A DNA stretch of 64,000 nt from Actinomucor elegans (lineage: Eukaryota; Mucoromycota; Mucoromycetes; Mucorales; Mucoraceae). The DNA is taken from the NCBI GenBank assembly GCA_026027325.1, contig JAMSLZ010000012.1, positions 744,001-808,000 on the forward strand, in the 5' to 3' direction. The notes beneath the pieces were generated by a model. It did no database searches and was not told where the DNA came from. It saw only the letters and a program-made list of their open reading frames with translations. The translations under genes and the position numbers were made by a program. Each line of letters begins with the position of its first letter. The first letter of the stretch is position 1. Positions 24,775 to 46,571 of this stretch are shown in pieces.

Positions 24775-25021
24775 AACAAAAAATAAAGTTATAAAACAAT
24801 CCATTTTTTTTTATCACGATACTGAAAAATAAGAGATAGGCTGAAATCATATTATGTAAGAATAGATTATAGGTGATGTATATTAACAAACTACAGATAT
24901 TAAACAATCAACCGATAAATACCAAAAAAAAAAGGCTCTATTCAGCATCGTATTTAGCTGAGCAAAGCTGTATAAAACCTTTATTTTAGAATATCTATAT
25001 ACAAAAAAATTGATAAACTAA

Positions 25022-27165
25022 TTAAAAATCATCCTCTGGTTCTTGTTCTGCAGCGGGCATGAACTCTGCTTCAGTAGATTCACACTCATAAAACAAAGAT
25101 TGTGCTTCTTCAGTTGCAGACGAAAAATCTAATGATACATCTGGATCACTACATGGTATAATGTTTTTAGGTAATTTCCAAGAACTGTTAAGGTCTTTTG
25201 CTTTGCGAACACGCTGTTCATAAAACACAGTAAAGAGCAAAGCAACTTTTTGGCTTTCTTCGATATCTTGCTCTTTCATCAACAATAAATCAACTGCCTT
25301 TCTTAAAACATTTTTGCTCTTTGAAGCAGTCCATAAGTAGGTAACATCTGATTGACATTATAGTTTAGTATTGAAGCTGATTTGCTGAAAAGCGCGTACT
25401 TACGATAGCCCTTTGGGCATGCCATACTCTCTTCACTTTGATGAATGCCATAAATAGGTTCGTCTGTATTCCCAGCTTCGCTACCAGGGGGGAATACACT
25501 ATAACTTAGTGCTTCAGACGCGTAGGGTTGTAAGGCAATGGATCCCAAGCGAGAATCAGTAACAATGATTGCTCTTGATACCCAAGAACTATGCACCAAA
25601 GCGTAAGCATAAGTGCAGTACCCGATTTTGTTCTCTCTCTTACCCTAATTCCTCTCCTGCCGCAGGCAGCCATGATGCTGTCAAATAATCGATACCAGAA
25701 ATCAACTTGTTGCATTTATACTCCTGTCCTTCTTTGGTGATAATTCCAGTGCATTCGTTTGCTTTACTATCCACAACGAATTTCTCCAAGGGCTGATTTA
25801 AGATGTAAGTACCACCGTAGACAGCACAGACTCGACAAAAAGCTTGAGCAATTTCGCTAGCGCCTCCATACAAAGGACAGAGATATGCTCCTTTTCCAAA
25901 ACGGCCCATTGATAGAACAAATTTGTGTGTGTTCTCTAGTCCAGATTTCACGGACACTATTATACCAACTATTAGAGCCATTTTCATAGAATTTTGAATG
26001 AATATACCTTTATCATTTGCAAGGGCAATTGCATAAACAATAGCCTCTTGTAGTTTTCCTGAAATCTTGAACTTGTCTTGCAAAAACTGACAATAACTCA
26101 TGGACTCAGTTCCTGCAAACCATGTTAGCACATTTTCCTCGTAAGTGTATGGCCCTCTCACCTTCTAATAAAGGATCCTCCTCTTGGTATTCCATTGCAA
26201 ATGTCAAAAACTTCATCAGCTTTCGCTTTTCAATCAAAGTAACAGACTTATTTGTAAATACATCTTCTTTTGAACTTGGGACCTAATATATACTTTGATC
26301 AACCATCCATTGAGTCCAGTAACATTCGATCTTACCTTTTCCAAATATTTAGTTGTCTTATCATAAATAAAGATATCATCTACATTTTTGAATTCTAGGT
26401 ATCTGCCTACTCCACTGCGGATCAAGGTTTCGACCAATTCTTCTCGAGCTCCTAGTAGTTTAGGTGTTGTATCAAGATTATAAGATCGTGATACTTTCAA
26501 TAGATCTAAGAACAAGTCCATATTCGATAGTGTCTCGCTCACTTTATCTTTGCTATCCTGAGATGTGAGTGCGTCTTTAAAGAATGCATCAAAAAGAAGT
26601 TGATCTGATGCTGAAGAGGCTTTGGGGATATGATCATTCAGGGTTCCTTCCTCTATCGCTTTTTGGATATATTCCGGCTCTGGCCCTGAATGGAGACCGC
26701 TATAAAGCTTCAAATCAACGTGGCGAAAATTTGAGGCGTAGCTTCGTTCATAATCTACACAGAACTCGCCTACTGTACAAAATGTCATTACAAATCCCGA
26801 GAGGTTTCTTTGTAAGATTTGTTACCTTCAAGCGATGATGTTGTTTCTATACACAAAACAATAGCAGGTCAGGAATCTCGGTCTATTGAGTACATCTTTT
26901 TAGAAAGTAATTACCTTGTTTTCTATTAAGATACCATTGTACTAATTCACGGAAGCCAAACACAGCCCAGTTACCTCCGTAATTCTGATGGCTATCTAAA
27001 TGAAGTACCTTTTTGCCAACGCGAGCAAGAGAGCTGTTTAGATTATGTCAGAAAAATGAAAAGTTTACAAAGTAAATAAGCGTCTTACCCGGCTAATACA
27101 GATTCTATAAGTCCTGTCCCTAATACAATATAGTCGAAACTCGTTTCTTCTAAATGTTCATTCAT
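25022..27165 (-). CDS. MRS6: Rab escort protein (Rab geranylgeranyltransferase component A)
   Basis: The start at 27165 gives MNEHLEETSFDYIVLGTGL, followed by IESVLAGALARVGKKVLHLD and YGGNWAVFGF. This is the FAD-like N-terminal fold of the GDI/REP superfamily. The wording IESVLAG and YGGNWA is REP-type rather than GDI-type. The Rab-binding region contains LDTTPKLLGAREELVETLIRSG and GRYLEFKNVDDIFIYD. The later block GRFGKGAYLCPLYGGASEI is the conserved 'YPLYGLGEL'-like segment. A variable region follows, and the C-terminus is acidic (STEAEFMPAAEQEPEDDF). REP presents newly made Rab GTPases to geranylgeranyltransferase II and delivers them to membranes. The product is about 580-600 aa in several exons, within the REP range. 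Whether it is MRS6-like or has also absorbed a GDI role cannot be decided here. Confidence 0.85.
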
Positions 27166-27983
27166 TTATATATTATTAATAAAACAAAAGAGACAGGATA
27201 TTTCGGACATGACAAGCTCAATATAATGTTCAAAGTTTTGGCTGAGTGTGGAAGTCAAAGTGAGTGGCGCTTGGGAACTAATCAGCCTAAAATCTCTGTG
27301 TTCTCAACAAAAACGGGTTTGATTACAAATGTATAATTTTTACAAAGGAATATAAAAGTTAGAGAAACTATCTTTGAACAGATACTGCTACACAAATGCC
27401 ATATTAAACTAAGATTGGCCAAGTGATTTATAGATTACTTGGTTCCCGAATTATGAACTGTAATACTTTATTTTATGCATTCGATGCTAAGTAATTAGGA
27501 TATTGGACTAGAATCAGTCAAGCAATGTGGATATATTGGAAATTGGAAATTGGAAATTAAATTTTTAAAATCACACTTTTTTGGAGAACAAAAAAAAAGG
27601 CTTAGAGAGGTAAGGTTAATTAGTAGCGTAGATTGCTTGCACTTACAAAAGTGCAAATGGATGGTATTCCCAAAATTCCTGGAAAAGTTTTTTTTTTTTT
27701 TTTTTTTTTTGGAAATAGTTGGAGTGAATTAGAAGAAATACTGAATAGTCATGGTGCTATTGGATATACCTTTCAATTTTACTTAAAACTCATTAATATA
27801 CATTTTGCTTATTGACAATTTGTAGGCATGAAAATGAGACAATATTCTCCCCCTCCTGAACAAGCATCGAACCTAATTTGTTAAATTGCCGACAGCCAAT
27901 TAACGCGTCCTACAATATTGAAACTGCACATGAGCACCAGCAGCGCAATCTATCATTTATGTCCCTTTTCCCACTAATCAGAC
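27166..27983. other. Divergent promoter region with T23 tract
   Basis: AT-rich DNA lies between the divergent Rab escort gene and the Gag-pro-derived gene. A T23 homopolymer occupies 27688-27710. ORFs at 27154-27815 are low-complexity and are not supported. A short direct repeat of GGAAATT units occurs near 27539-27557. Confidence 0.5.
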
Positions 27984-29360
27984 ATGGTACGATCTGTTAA
28001 AAAATCGAAAAAGAAGGCCAGCATTAAATCAAGTGCAACTGCAGACGCTACACATTCGGCTACTACACGAAAAATTCAGGATCAGCGTCCGCAAAGCACA
28101 CGTCAAGATTCAGTAGAGCAAGAATGGACCCCTTTGCAACAAGAGCAGATCGATCTAGCAAAGAAATTAGACAGTTACATTAGTGAGTTTCAAAAGAAGT
28201 TGCTTCGTCTGAACTTTACTCCTTCTCCTCGAGAACTGGTTATTTTGTTCATCATGAACTTGCATCCACGTTGGCGTCGTTTAGTTGAGCCTGTGGAACT
28301 ATCCTGTTCAAGTTGGGTAGAAGCAGCAGCGTTTGCTCGTCTTCATTGTGCCCGGGTTTCTGCCATCTTGGGCTGTGAACAAAATGAAGCAGACGCAATA
28401 TTTAAATCGCCTGAGACAAGGGCTTTACGAGACTCTGGTTACTTTGCGCCAGAATCCAGTCCAATCGCCCAGCAGCAAGAACAAAGAAAGAGCGGCAATG
28501 TGAGTGATATAATGAGCTCTCAGGAACAGCATCTAGTTGAAAAGATCATTTCGTACCGAGAAAAGCCACCTTCAAAGCCAACTAACGTAGCAAAATCTTG
28601 CTCGGAAGCATCCTCATCCTCATCAACTACGTCCCAGGCTGTGGCCAAGCAACCTGTCATCTCGAAAGAGGGAGAACTTGGTAATATCACTACAAAGACT
28701 GAACCTGAAACAAAGAAGGCGGAAGTAAAAGAAGCTGAGCCCAGTGCATCTACTTCAGTAGAACTTGCTTCCGATTCAACGTCTTCGTCACTACTTACAA
28801 ATGAAGCTGTTCAAATCAAGGTGCAGCAAACAGTCAAGAACAAGAAGAGCAAGGAAAAGAACAATACCATGCTACAATATGAGAGCCCTTTTAGTGCTAC
28901 TGTAGACCATGAGGATCCCAATAGTCATGATCAAAGTATTTGCAATCAAGTTCCTCCTGAACATGCTGGAGTTAACTTGGCATTTTTGGAGCTTACAATC
29001 AATGGAAAGAAAGTCAAAGGCTTACTGGCTAAATTGAGGTGGGGTAGCTCTGCTATGTCGCTTGACTGTGTCAAACGCTTAGGGTTAACTATGAAGAAAT
29101 CAGATTATTTTGGTATCAATACAGATTTTGGCTATGCGGATTCGATTGGTTTCTTGACTTTGCCTATTGTTCATCCTGCAGACCCTAACACGACTTCAGA
29201 GATGGAGATCCAGGTACTACCTCAGATCTATGGTGGTAAGGTAGATCTTGTTCTTGGTGCAGATTTTTTCCATTACCATAATCCAACACTAAACATAAGA
29301 ACCAGAGCCATACGCTTTCTTGATAAGGAAACACCATATATTGTAGGGCAAATAGAGTAA
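27984..29360 (+). CDS. Gag/retropepsin-derived protein with degenerate active site
   Basis: This is a single uninterrupted 458-residue ORF. Residues 1-50 are basic and Ser-rich. Residues about 55-130 resemble an LTR-retrotransposon Gag helical region (LDSYISEFQKKLLRLN, LFIMNLHPRWRRLVEPV). Residues 130-320 are a Ser/Glu/Lys-rich linker without a zinc knuckle. Residues about 329-455 resemble a retroviral-type aspartic protease: LAFLELTINGKKVKGLLAKL, then RWGSSAMS, then DLVLGADFFHYHNPTLNI, then IRFL. In active proteases the segment after the first strand reads D-T/S-G; here it is R352-W353-G354, so the catalytic Asp is gone. No reverse transcriptase or integrase follows; the next gene starts 60 bp downstream. 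The best reading is a domesticated Gag-pro gene kept for a non-proteolytic role. A Ddi1-like cellular origin is less likely given the Gag-like region. Confidence 0.65.
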   Translation: MVRSVKKSKKKASIKSSATADATHSATTRKIQDQRPQSTRQDSVEQEWTPLQQEQIDLAKKLDSYISEFQKKLLRLNFTPSPRELVILFIMNLHPRWRRLVEPVELSCSSWVEAAAFARLHCARVSAILGCEQNEADAIFKSPETRALRDSGYFAPESSPIAQQQEQRKSGNVSDIMSSQEQHLVEKIISYREKPPSKPTNVAKSCSEASSSSSTTSQAVAKQPVISKEGELGNITTKTEPETKKAEVKEAEPSASTSVELASDSTSSSLLTNEAVQIKVQQTVKNKKSKEKNNTMLQYESPFSATVDHEDPNSHDQSICNQVPPEHAGVNLAFLELTINGKKVKGLLAKLRWGSSAMSLDCVKRLGLTMKKSDYFGINTDFGYADSIGFLTLPIVHPADPNTTSEMEIQVLPQIYGGKVDLVLGADFFHYHNPTLNIRTRAIRFLDKETPYIVGQIE

Positions 29361-29419
29361 ATTTAAATAATAAAGTCAGTTTTGAAGTCCTCTTTCTCTC
29401 TTTCTTTATATACAAAAAG

Positions 29420-40468
<11,049 letters not shown>

Positions 40469-40577
40469 TAGATTCTGTACATTTATCTTTAAACATATAG
40501 ACACTCATTGTAATAAAACTTATATGTCTTTGTAAATTATAGATACGTGTGCATACATTTTGCGAATTGATATATTC

Positions 40578-41149
40578 TTACCATATATCATCCATAAGAC
40601 TCTTCTGGGTAATAAGATGCAAGCTTACTTGGCTATTAAGGACAGCTGTGAGCAAAACATTCAGTGCAGCCCAAGTGATTGGAGAATATTGGCGTCCCAT
40701 CTGATATAGCAGTCTATTTTGCGTAGGGGCAAGTAATAAGAAAAAAAGTGACTTTTGAATGAGATCACTTCTTGGGATAGCTAGAGATGATTAAATTTTA
40801 TTAAATGAAACACACTTAATCTAGCTGCCAATTGAGTCAGTACAAAACGCACACTAAGATAAACAAAATCCGCCAATTAGCACGATAATAATCTTCATAC
40901 CATTTTTTGTTTGATTTTAGAAATGCCTGCTTGTATAAATTCATTAAAATAAGTCGCTCTTAAGGGCGCATTACTAGAAAAAAAAATCATTCGATATAAG
41001 AGCAAGATATCGTTAATATCTACCTCTATAAATGCATGAATATCTACGTGTTTGCGTTTTGCTTTTGATTGCAACCGTCCAAGTTTGCATATTTCCCATA
41101 TAAAACTTTTAATTAGTTCAACAGCAGTAGCTATAGTCTTTGCTCTCAT
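40578..41149 (-). CDS. Unresolved small gene or gene remnant upstream of the chitinase
   Basis: There are two protein-like stretches on the minus strand. The first starts with ATG at 41149 (MRAKTIATAVELIKSFIWEI, then LGRLQSKAKRKHVDIHAF) and stays open to 40898, ending ISKIKQKM just before a GTATGA donor-like site. The second, ending with a stop at 40578, reads PRSDLIQKSLFFLLLAPTQN, then QMGRQYSPITWAALNVLLTA and KSLMDDIW. Between them a 38-nt piece bounded by AG and GT (VRFVLTQLAARL) could be an exon, but the phases do not join without a frame change. I do not recognise the family. Residues 10-60 are weakly reminiscent of a histone-fold protein, without confidence. It could be a gene with unusual splicing or a recently broken gene. 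It diverges from the chitinase with only about 40 bp between start codons. Confidence 0.35.
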
Positions 41150-41187
41150 TAAATATACAAAACCCACTCTTTCTGTTATTTGGATAA

Positions 41188-42746
41188 ATGCATTGTATAT
41201 TCTTCGTTCTAATTATACTACAACTCTCATACGCGGTACATGCTATAGGAGCATCTGAAAAGGTGGTTGTGGGCTATTGGGGTTACTGGGAGTCCAAATT
41301 ACTGCCTATTGAACATATACCTTGGTCTCAAATAACGCATATAAATTATGGGTTTGCTCCTGTAAACGATGATATTATACCTAATTTATCTAGTAAAGCT
41401 CAGCTATCAAAGATAGTAGATATCGCGCATCAACACCATGTCAAAGTGCTCTTGTCTATAGGAGGCCTACTAGGGAGCAAATCAATGAGTAAAATGGCAT
41501 CAACAGAAGATAACAGAACTAAATTTACCAAGAAAATAATGGAATGGGTATTTGAATTTGGTTTAGATGGTATAATATATATATATATATACAAGCGTTT
41601 AATATAACAAGATGGGTTATATATGAAAACCTTTCACTAAAGAGTCTACATTATCAACTAGGTATAGATATCGATTGGGAAAATCCAGGAAAAGATACTT
41701 TAGGATGTAATACAGTTGATTATGCCAATGATGCCGATAACTTTTTAATTTTGCTTCAGCAATTACGAGAATCACTTGATCGCGGGTTCACCACCATTCA
41801 TCTCAGAGTAGATGTAAGCAACAACAGTAGTAGCAGCCTCTCTACACCAATAGCCGACAGTGTTGGCCATAAATTGCTTACAGTGGCAGTAAACAGTACC
41901 CCCTTTTTTAAAAATAGCACACCATTGATTGATGTTAGCGCTTATGCTCAAATTATTGACTGGATCTTTGTGAAAGCATATGATATGTATGTTGATAAGC
42001 CTATGACTGGCCCAAATGCGCCTTTAAAATCATCGATGCAAGAAGGTGCAAGTACCCAGAGTTTTGATCAGGCTTGGATAACATGGACTGAAGCACATAT
42101 GCCTGCTAATAAGATAGTCATGGGCTTGTCATTTCATGGATATATATCCAAACCTAAGGAGGATGCGATTCAATTGAAACGACTGCTGGTGAGCTCGCAT
42201 ATGGTACGCCCACAGGGTGATTCTGAAGATGATTTATCTGTGGTATTGTCACCACCATGCCCTGAATTAAAGCGAGGCTACTCAGGCTTATGGAAATGGA
42301 GATCTTTGGTTAGTTCAGGTGTTCTACTGGATACAAAGACACCTGGAGGACAGTGGATCAAGAACTGGGACCAAGAATCCCAAACACCTTGGTTATATAA
42401 TCCCATAACACGTTATTTGATTAGCTATGATGATCCAGAAAGTATTGCAATCAAAGTCAATTATACTCGGTGTAAAGAGGCCAGAGGTGTTGGTATATGG
42501 GATTTGTCCTATGATGCTTATACCAACAAGCAAGGCCAACTGTTGGAAGTAGTGAATCGGTACCTGTATAATACCTCAAGTAGCTTTGGAGCCTGCTTAA
42601 ATTTGAATCCTATTGCTTCATATAAAGTAGTAGGTCCTCAATTCAATGCACTTTCAACTAAGCGAGTGTTCTCAAAGGCTAGTAAGATATCTGCAGTTAA
42701 TCTGCTTTTACTGTTAGTAATTCTTGCTACTGGCATTTCGTTATAA
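41188..42746 (+). CDS. GH18 chitinase-like protein with signal peptide and hydrophobic C-tail
   Basis: Two exons (41188-41569 and 41662-42746) encode 488 residues. MHCIFFVLIILQLSYAVHA is a signal peptide. The TIM-barrel landmarks are VVVGYWGYWESK (first strand), HINYGFAPV, VKVLLSIGGL (strand 3) and DGIDIDWENP at residues 127-136. The last matches the GH18 DxxDxDxE signature with E134 as the acid/base. WIFVKAYDMYVD corresponds to the YDM strand that positions the substrate acetamido group. An intron sits exactly inside the active-site motif (after D127) and includes a (TA)n run. The C-terminus ends in a hydrophobic segment (AVNLLLLLVILATGIS) after Ser/Lys-rich sequence, which suggests GPI anchoring or membrane attachment. 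Several N-glycosylation sequons (NNSS, NSTP, NYT) are present. It is likely involved in wall remodelling or chitin digestion. Confidence 0.88.
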
Positions 42747-42869
42747 TAATAAAATGGCGTCCAATCAAGTTGCAGTACCATTATTTTTTGACATCCAACC
42801 CCCGGTATAAACTGATTGTAGGCGAAAAATCTTCTTCTTTCTCTTTTCTACACCTAATCTCGGTACACT

Positions 42870-43706
42870 ATGCTTAGACGTACACTTTTCAATACGCAAA
42901 GAGGATTAGCTACCGCGTCTCCACTCGTCATTAAGAATACGCGCATTCAAGCTTCTGTTATTCTATCACGCACACCTCAAATTACTCGCGATGCCACACC
43001 TTTTGAACAAGCTTACTTTGATTACAAAGAAAAGCTTGAACGTCAAGAATCTACAGCTACACCTACCGAGTTTTATTTCAAAAAGGGTTCCGTTGCTGAA
43101 CGTCGTTGGAAGCACGAAGAATCGGCTCGTCAACAAGCCATGAAGGACACCAGTACTTCTTTGACAGAGGTCGTGCAACAGTCCCAAGCCACTTGGGAGA
43201 AGGAAAACGAAGGGTTGGCCAATGCCACTAAAGCCGAACGCTTGGATCGTTCTACCAAGGCTGATAGTAACAATGATACAAAGAGTTTGGATCGTTCTTT
43301 AAAACAAACACTGTACCTTGTGGTTCATAAGAAGCAAGATCAAATGAACCCCTGGCAGTTCCCTCAAGGTCCAGTTGACAGCACAGAATATTTGCATGAG
43401 GTAAGATCAACACACTAGGCTCGAGCCATAGTGTTTAACAGGTTTTATTAGGCAGCAGAACGTACATTGAAAGAAGAATGCGGTGTAGACATGGATACCT
43501 GGTTTGTAGGACGTCAACCTATCGGCATTTACAAGCAAAGCTCGACAAATGAAAAGACATTCTTCATGAAGGCACGCGTATATGCTGGTCAGGTTAAGCC
43601 TAGTAAAGAGATCAGTGATTTCGCTTGGTTAACAAAGGAGGAATTATCAAAGACTCTTTCACCCGATTATTATAAAGCTATCAAGGACTCTTTAGGTGAT
43701 ATTTAG
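42870..43706 (+). CDS. MRPL17: Mitochondrial large ribosomal subunit protein mL46
   Basis: Two exons (42870-43400 and 43452-43706) encode 261 residues. The Arg-rich N-terminus MLRRTLFNTQRGLATASP is a mitochondrial presequence. The remainder is the NUDIX-like fold typical of mL46: IQASVILSRTPQIT, then FDYKEKLERQES, then LYLVVHKKQDQMNPWQFPQG, then AAERTLKEECGVDMDTWFVG and KTFFMKARVYAGQV. The EERTL-like segment occupies the position of the Nudix box but lacks the full REx2EExGU catalytic set, as expected for a ribosomal protein rather than a hydrolase. It is imported into the mitochondrial matrix and is part of the 54S subunit. The yeast orthologue is MRPL17 (YmL30). It is convergent with the coiled-coil gene that ends at 43785. 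Confidence 0.88.
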
Positions 43707-43784
43707 AAAGAGCTTTAAACAGTATAGATTTTCTTTTTATTATTGCTGCTATCATGTACATAAAATGTTATACTTTAAAAATGA

Positions 43785-45068
43785 CTAATAAGAAGTGGTA
43801 GTTAAAGGTATTCGATTCGTTTTGCTGGTATCGTTGTTATTTGCATGATAATAATCTAATGAAGTACTACTGCCGCTACTGCTACTGGAGCGTTTTCCAT
43901 TTTTAAACAGCTGAATCATCTTTTTGAAGCCAGGCTTTTTCTTTGATGGGCTGCTGTTTGAATCGTTAGAAGTAGCTGTTGACTGTGATGAAAAGGATAG
44001 CATCGAACCACCGGGCAATGATAGTAATTGCTGGCTTCTATCTTTGACGCCCGAGATCTTTTTTTCCCAGATCATATTGGTTCTATTCTCTTGGTAGCAA
44101 GCTTCACACAGTAAATCTTGTGTACGCACTTTATCAGGTTTTGGCCATCCTTGATGTAATTGGTGGCATTTCGCACAGTCGAACTCTACCTGTATTTGGC
44201 CCCATCGTCCCTGAGCGTACTTTTCAGCTTGACCGTATTCATACAATGCCAATCTGAATATCTTGACAAAGTCATTATTCGGATCCATCAGTTTACTGTT
44301 GATAGCGTTGGCGTGTTTCTGAATGGTTTCAATAAAAGTAATAGTAGCCCTGCTAGCAGTATTAGCTTGATATTGATCGAAGCTTGACCAAAATTTGTGC
44401 CCCTCTTGCAGGTTGCATACTAGATCTTCAGTATTTTTTATTTGCTTCTCGAGATCTTGCTTCTGTAGTGAAAGCTGTTCTCGTGTTTTATGACAGTCAC
44501 CAATGGATCTAGCAACATCAGCAATAGCACGCTGGCAATTATCCACGATAGCACGTACTTCAGAGACCTTTTCTTCTGCATCCAAGTTTTTATCGCGAGC
44601 ACGTACGTACTTTTTTTTGAATTGGTTTGCCACTATAGGGACATGGTAAAGTTGATGGTATTGGCGCTCTCTTTTCGACTTTTTGTTTCTTCTTTGTTCA
44701 GCGTACTCTCGAATTTCGTTTAGTTCATCTTCATGGTCTTGCAGTTCTTGTTTGAGAGTGGTGCTACGGTTACCAAGTTGATGGATATCATGTTCAATGT
44801 CTTGCAAATCCAACTTGATACGCTGCGTCAATTGTTGATTGGCATATATTTGTTTCTTGTATCGTTCTGTCACTACAGAAACTACCTGGTAAAAGATTCT
44901 GTTCTGTTTCTGCCTTGATTTGAATTGTTCTTCTAGTTCCCGTAACAGGTACATCATTGATTTAAATGCACTATTCTTCTTGCTTGAAAGCGAAATGATG
45001 TATTCAGCTTTATCAATATCAGCAGGTGTTAATTCTTGTTCTTGTAGTTGAGGTGAATGTTGTTCCAT
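43785..45068 (-). CDS. Unrecognised coiled-coil protein with two Cys pairs
   Basis: This is an intronless ORF of 427 residues starting MEQHSPQLQEQELTPADIDK. Residues about 60-230 are almost uninterrupted heptad-like helix (RIKLDLQDIEHDIHQLGNRS, KQDLEKQIKNTEDLVCNLQ). A helical globular section follows (FWSSFDQYQANTASRATITF). Residues about 297-325 carry CAKC and CEAC separated by about 20 residues, a likely treble-clef or ribbon zinc site. The tail is basic and Ser-rich (SPSKKKPGFKKMIQLF, KRSSSSSGSST). I do not recognise the family. The composition suggests a cytoskeletal or membrane-associated adaptor. The lack of introns is unusual here, since most neighbours have several. The basic amphipathic KKPGFKKMIQLFKNGK stretch could bind membranes. 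Confidence 0.7.
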   Translation of the reverse strand: MEQHSPQLQEQELTPADIDKAEYIISLSSKKNSAFKSMMYLLRELEEQFKSRQKQNRIFYQVVSVVTERYKKQIYANQQLTQRIKLDLQDIEHDIHQLGNRSTTLKQELQDHEDELNEIREYAEQRRNKKSKRERQYHQLYHVPIVANQFKKKYVRARDKNLDAEEKVSEVRAIVDNCQRAIADVARSIGDCHKTREQLSLQKQDLEKQIKNTEDLVCNLQEGHKFWSSFDQYQANTASRATITFIETIQKHANAINSKLMDPNNDFVKIFRLALYEYGQAEKYAQGRWGQIQVEFDCAKCHQLHQGWPKPDKVRTQDLLCEACYQENRTNMIWEKKISGVKDRSQQLLSLPGGSMLSFSSQSTATSNDSNSSPSKKKPGFKKMIQLFKNGKRSSSSSGSSTSLDYYHANNNDTSKTNRIPLTTTSY

Positions 45069-45959
45069 TGTGTTATAAAATAATTAAAGAGAGAAAGATA
45101 GACACTTTTGCAAGAAGAAGAAAAAGAAAAAAAAAACGGGTTAAATATACCTACAGGTTTGCCAAGAACAGTAAAAATAACAATAACAGAAAGCCATTCG
45201 TAGTGTTGTACAAACTTCTTGTTGCATCTGTCTATTTTCAACTCTCTGCAAATAAAAGCCTAACAAGAAAATCAAATATAACTCCAACTTCCAATAATCC
45301 CTAAAGCGTAATACATATACTATTCAATAATCACACAGCATTTCAAACATGTATAAGCACTTACTACCTCGGGAAACTTTTCTCTAAAATTCATTCGTTC
45401 TACAGATGTTCATCTTCCGCCTGCCAATGACAAACATAGAATATTTATTTTTGAATTTTAGCGCGCCAATCAACTGTTTCATTACAAAACACTGGTTTGT
45501 TGTCCTTGATGCCAGACTTTCAGATCTTTTAATAACTCTTTTTGTGAGCATCTCTCTTCTCGGGTTGGAATTCTTAAATAGTATAGCTTTGCTATCTTTT
45601 TTTATTTTTTTACATAAAAAAATGCATTTTATTAGTATAAAACCAAAATATGCAAAAATCACATTAGCATCAAATATAACTCTTCAGCATGTATAATGAG
45701 TAATGAGCAACATTTACACCATTGAATACTTAAACATGTTCTTAGCAAGGTTTGTTAATTCACTTTTTGTCCATCGAACCATTTTTATTAAGTGATTATC
45801 AACTCAAAGATCGCGAGGTCGAAATGATCATGAAAACTTAAAAGCCTCATTATTTAAGCATAACAGCCAATTACAACCTTAGGAATTCAAACACCCCTTT
45901 TTTTCTTTATTATTAACGTCTATTAATCTATTTACAATTGGGGTTCTACATTACATGTT
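45069..45959. other. Spacer without a recognisable gene
   Basis: AT-rich DNA lies between the coiled-coil gene start and the RLP24 end. The ORFs on both strands overlap each other (45384-45696) and have AT-driven composition. No gene is supported. Confidence 0.5.
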
Positions 45960-46571
45960 CTACTCTTCCATTTCCATATTTTCGGCCTTTGCTTTCTCTG
46001 TTTTGATAGTTTGAAGTCTCTTTTTGGATTCGAGTGGAGCCAATTCGATATTTTGATTCACAACACGAATGTCGTCTTCCTTTTCCTTTTCCTTATTACC
46101 AACCATACGATTCTTGTAGAATGCACGCTCACGTTTAGAACGAATCTCTTGTACACGCTTCATGGCCTTAATGGTAGTTGCCATCAGATTACGATCATAT
46201 CTAACTGGAACATTACGGCGTTTCTCAAACTCGAATGTAGAATCCTGTCAAAATGGCAATTAGATCTAAGACTTTATGCAGCTTAATTATTACTTACAAT
46301 GACCATTTCTTTTCCACTGGCCTTTCTAAAAGCCTTTGTCCAGCGCACTTTACGAGGATTACGCTTCATTTTAAAGTTCTTGTGACATTTAGATCTACAA
46401 AAACGGAAGGTCTAGAACAAAAAAAAAAAAAAAAAAAAAAAAAAAGATCGTTGAGATCGAGTGCTTTTCTTTTGTTATACTCAACTTTACCTTGCTGTCA
46501 TTACGAACAAACATGGTACCATGACCGGGGTAACAAGGTCCTGAACAGAAATAACAACGTGTAATATGCAT
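45960..46571 (-). CDS. RLP24: Ribosome biogenesis protein RLP24
   Basis: Three exons from [20 protein letters not shown] (start 46571) to AENMEMEE. The N-terminal L24e-type zinc ribbon is complete ([13 protein letters not shown]), followed by [20 protein letters not shown], the L24/RLP24 core. The longer basic C-terminus ([32 protein letters not shown]) distinguishes RLP24 from ribosomal eL24. RLP24 holds the eL24 site on pre-60S particles and is removed by the AAA ATPase Drg1 in the cytoplasm. An A27 run (46419-46445 on the plus strand) lies in intron 1, where it forms the pyrimidine tract upstream of the 3' splice site. It shares a 196-bp divergent promoter with NMD3. Confidence 0.93.
46419..46445. 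repeat. A27 homopolymer (T27 on the gene strand) in RLP24 intron 1
   Basis: This single-base run lies immediately upstream of the acceptor before TFRFCRS on the minus strand, acting as an extreme pyrimidine tract. Its length is prone to sequencing error. Confidence 0.85.

Noticed and set aside
45384..45696. Overlapping ORFs on both strands
   Set aside because: They cover the same AT-rich sequence in opposite directions and neither shows family features.
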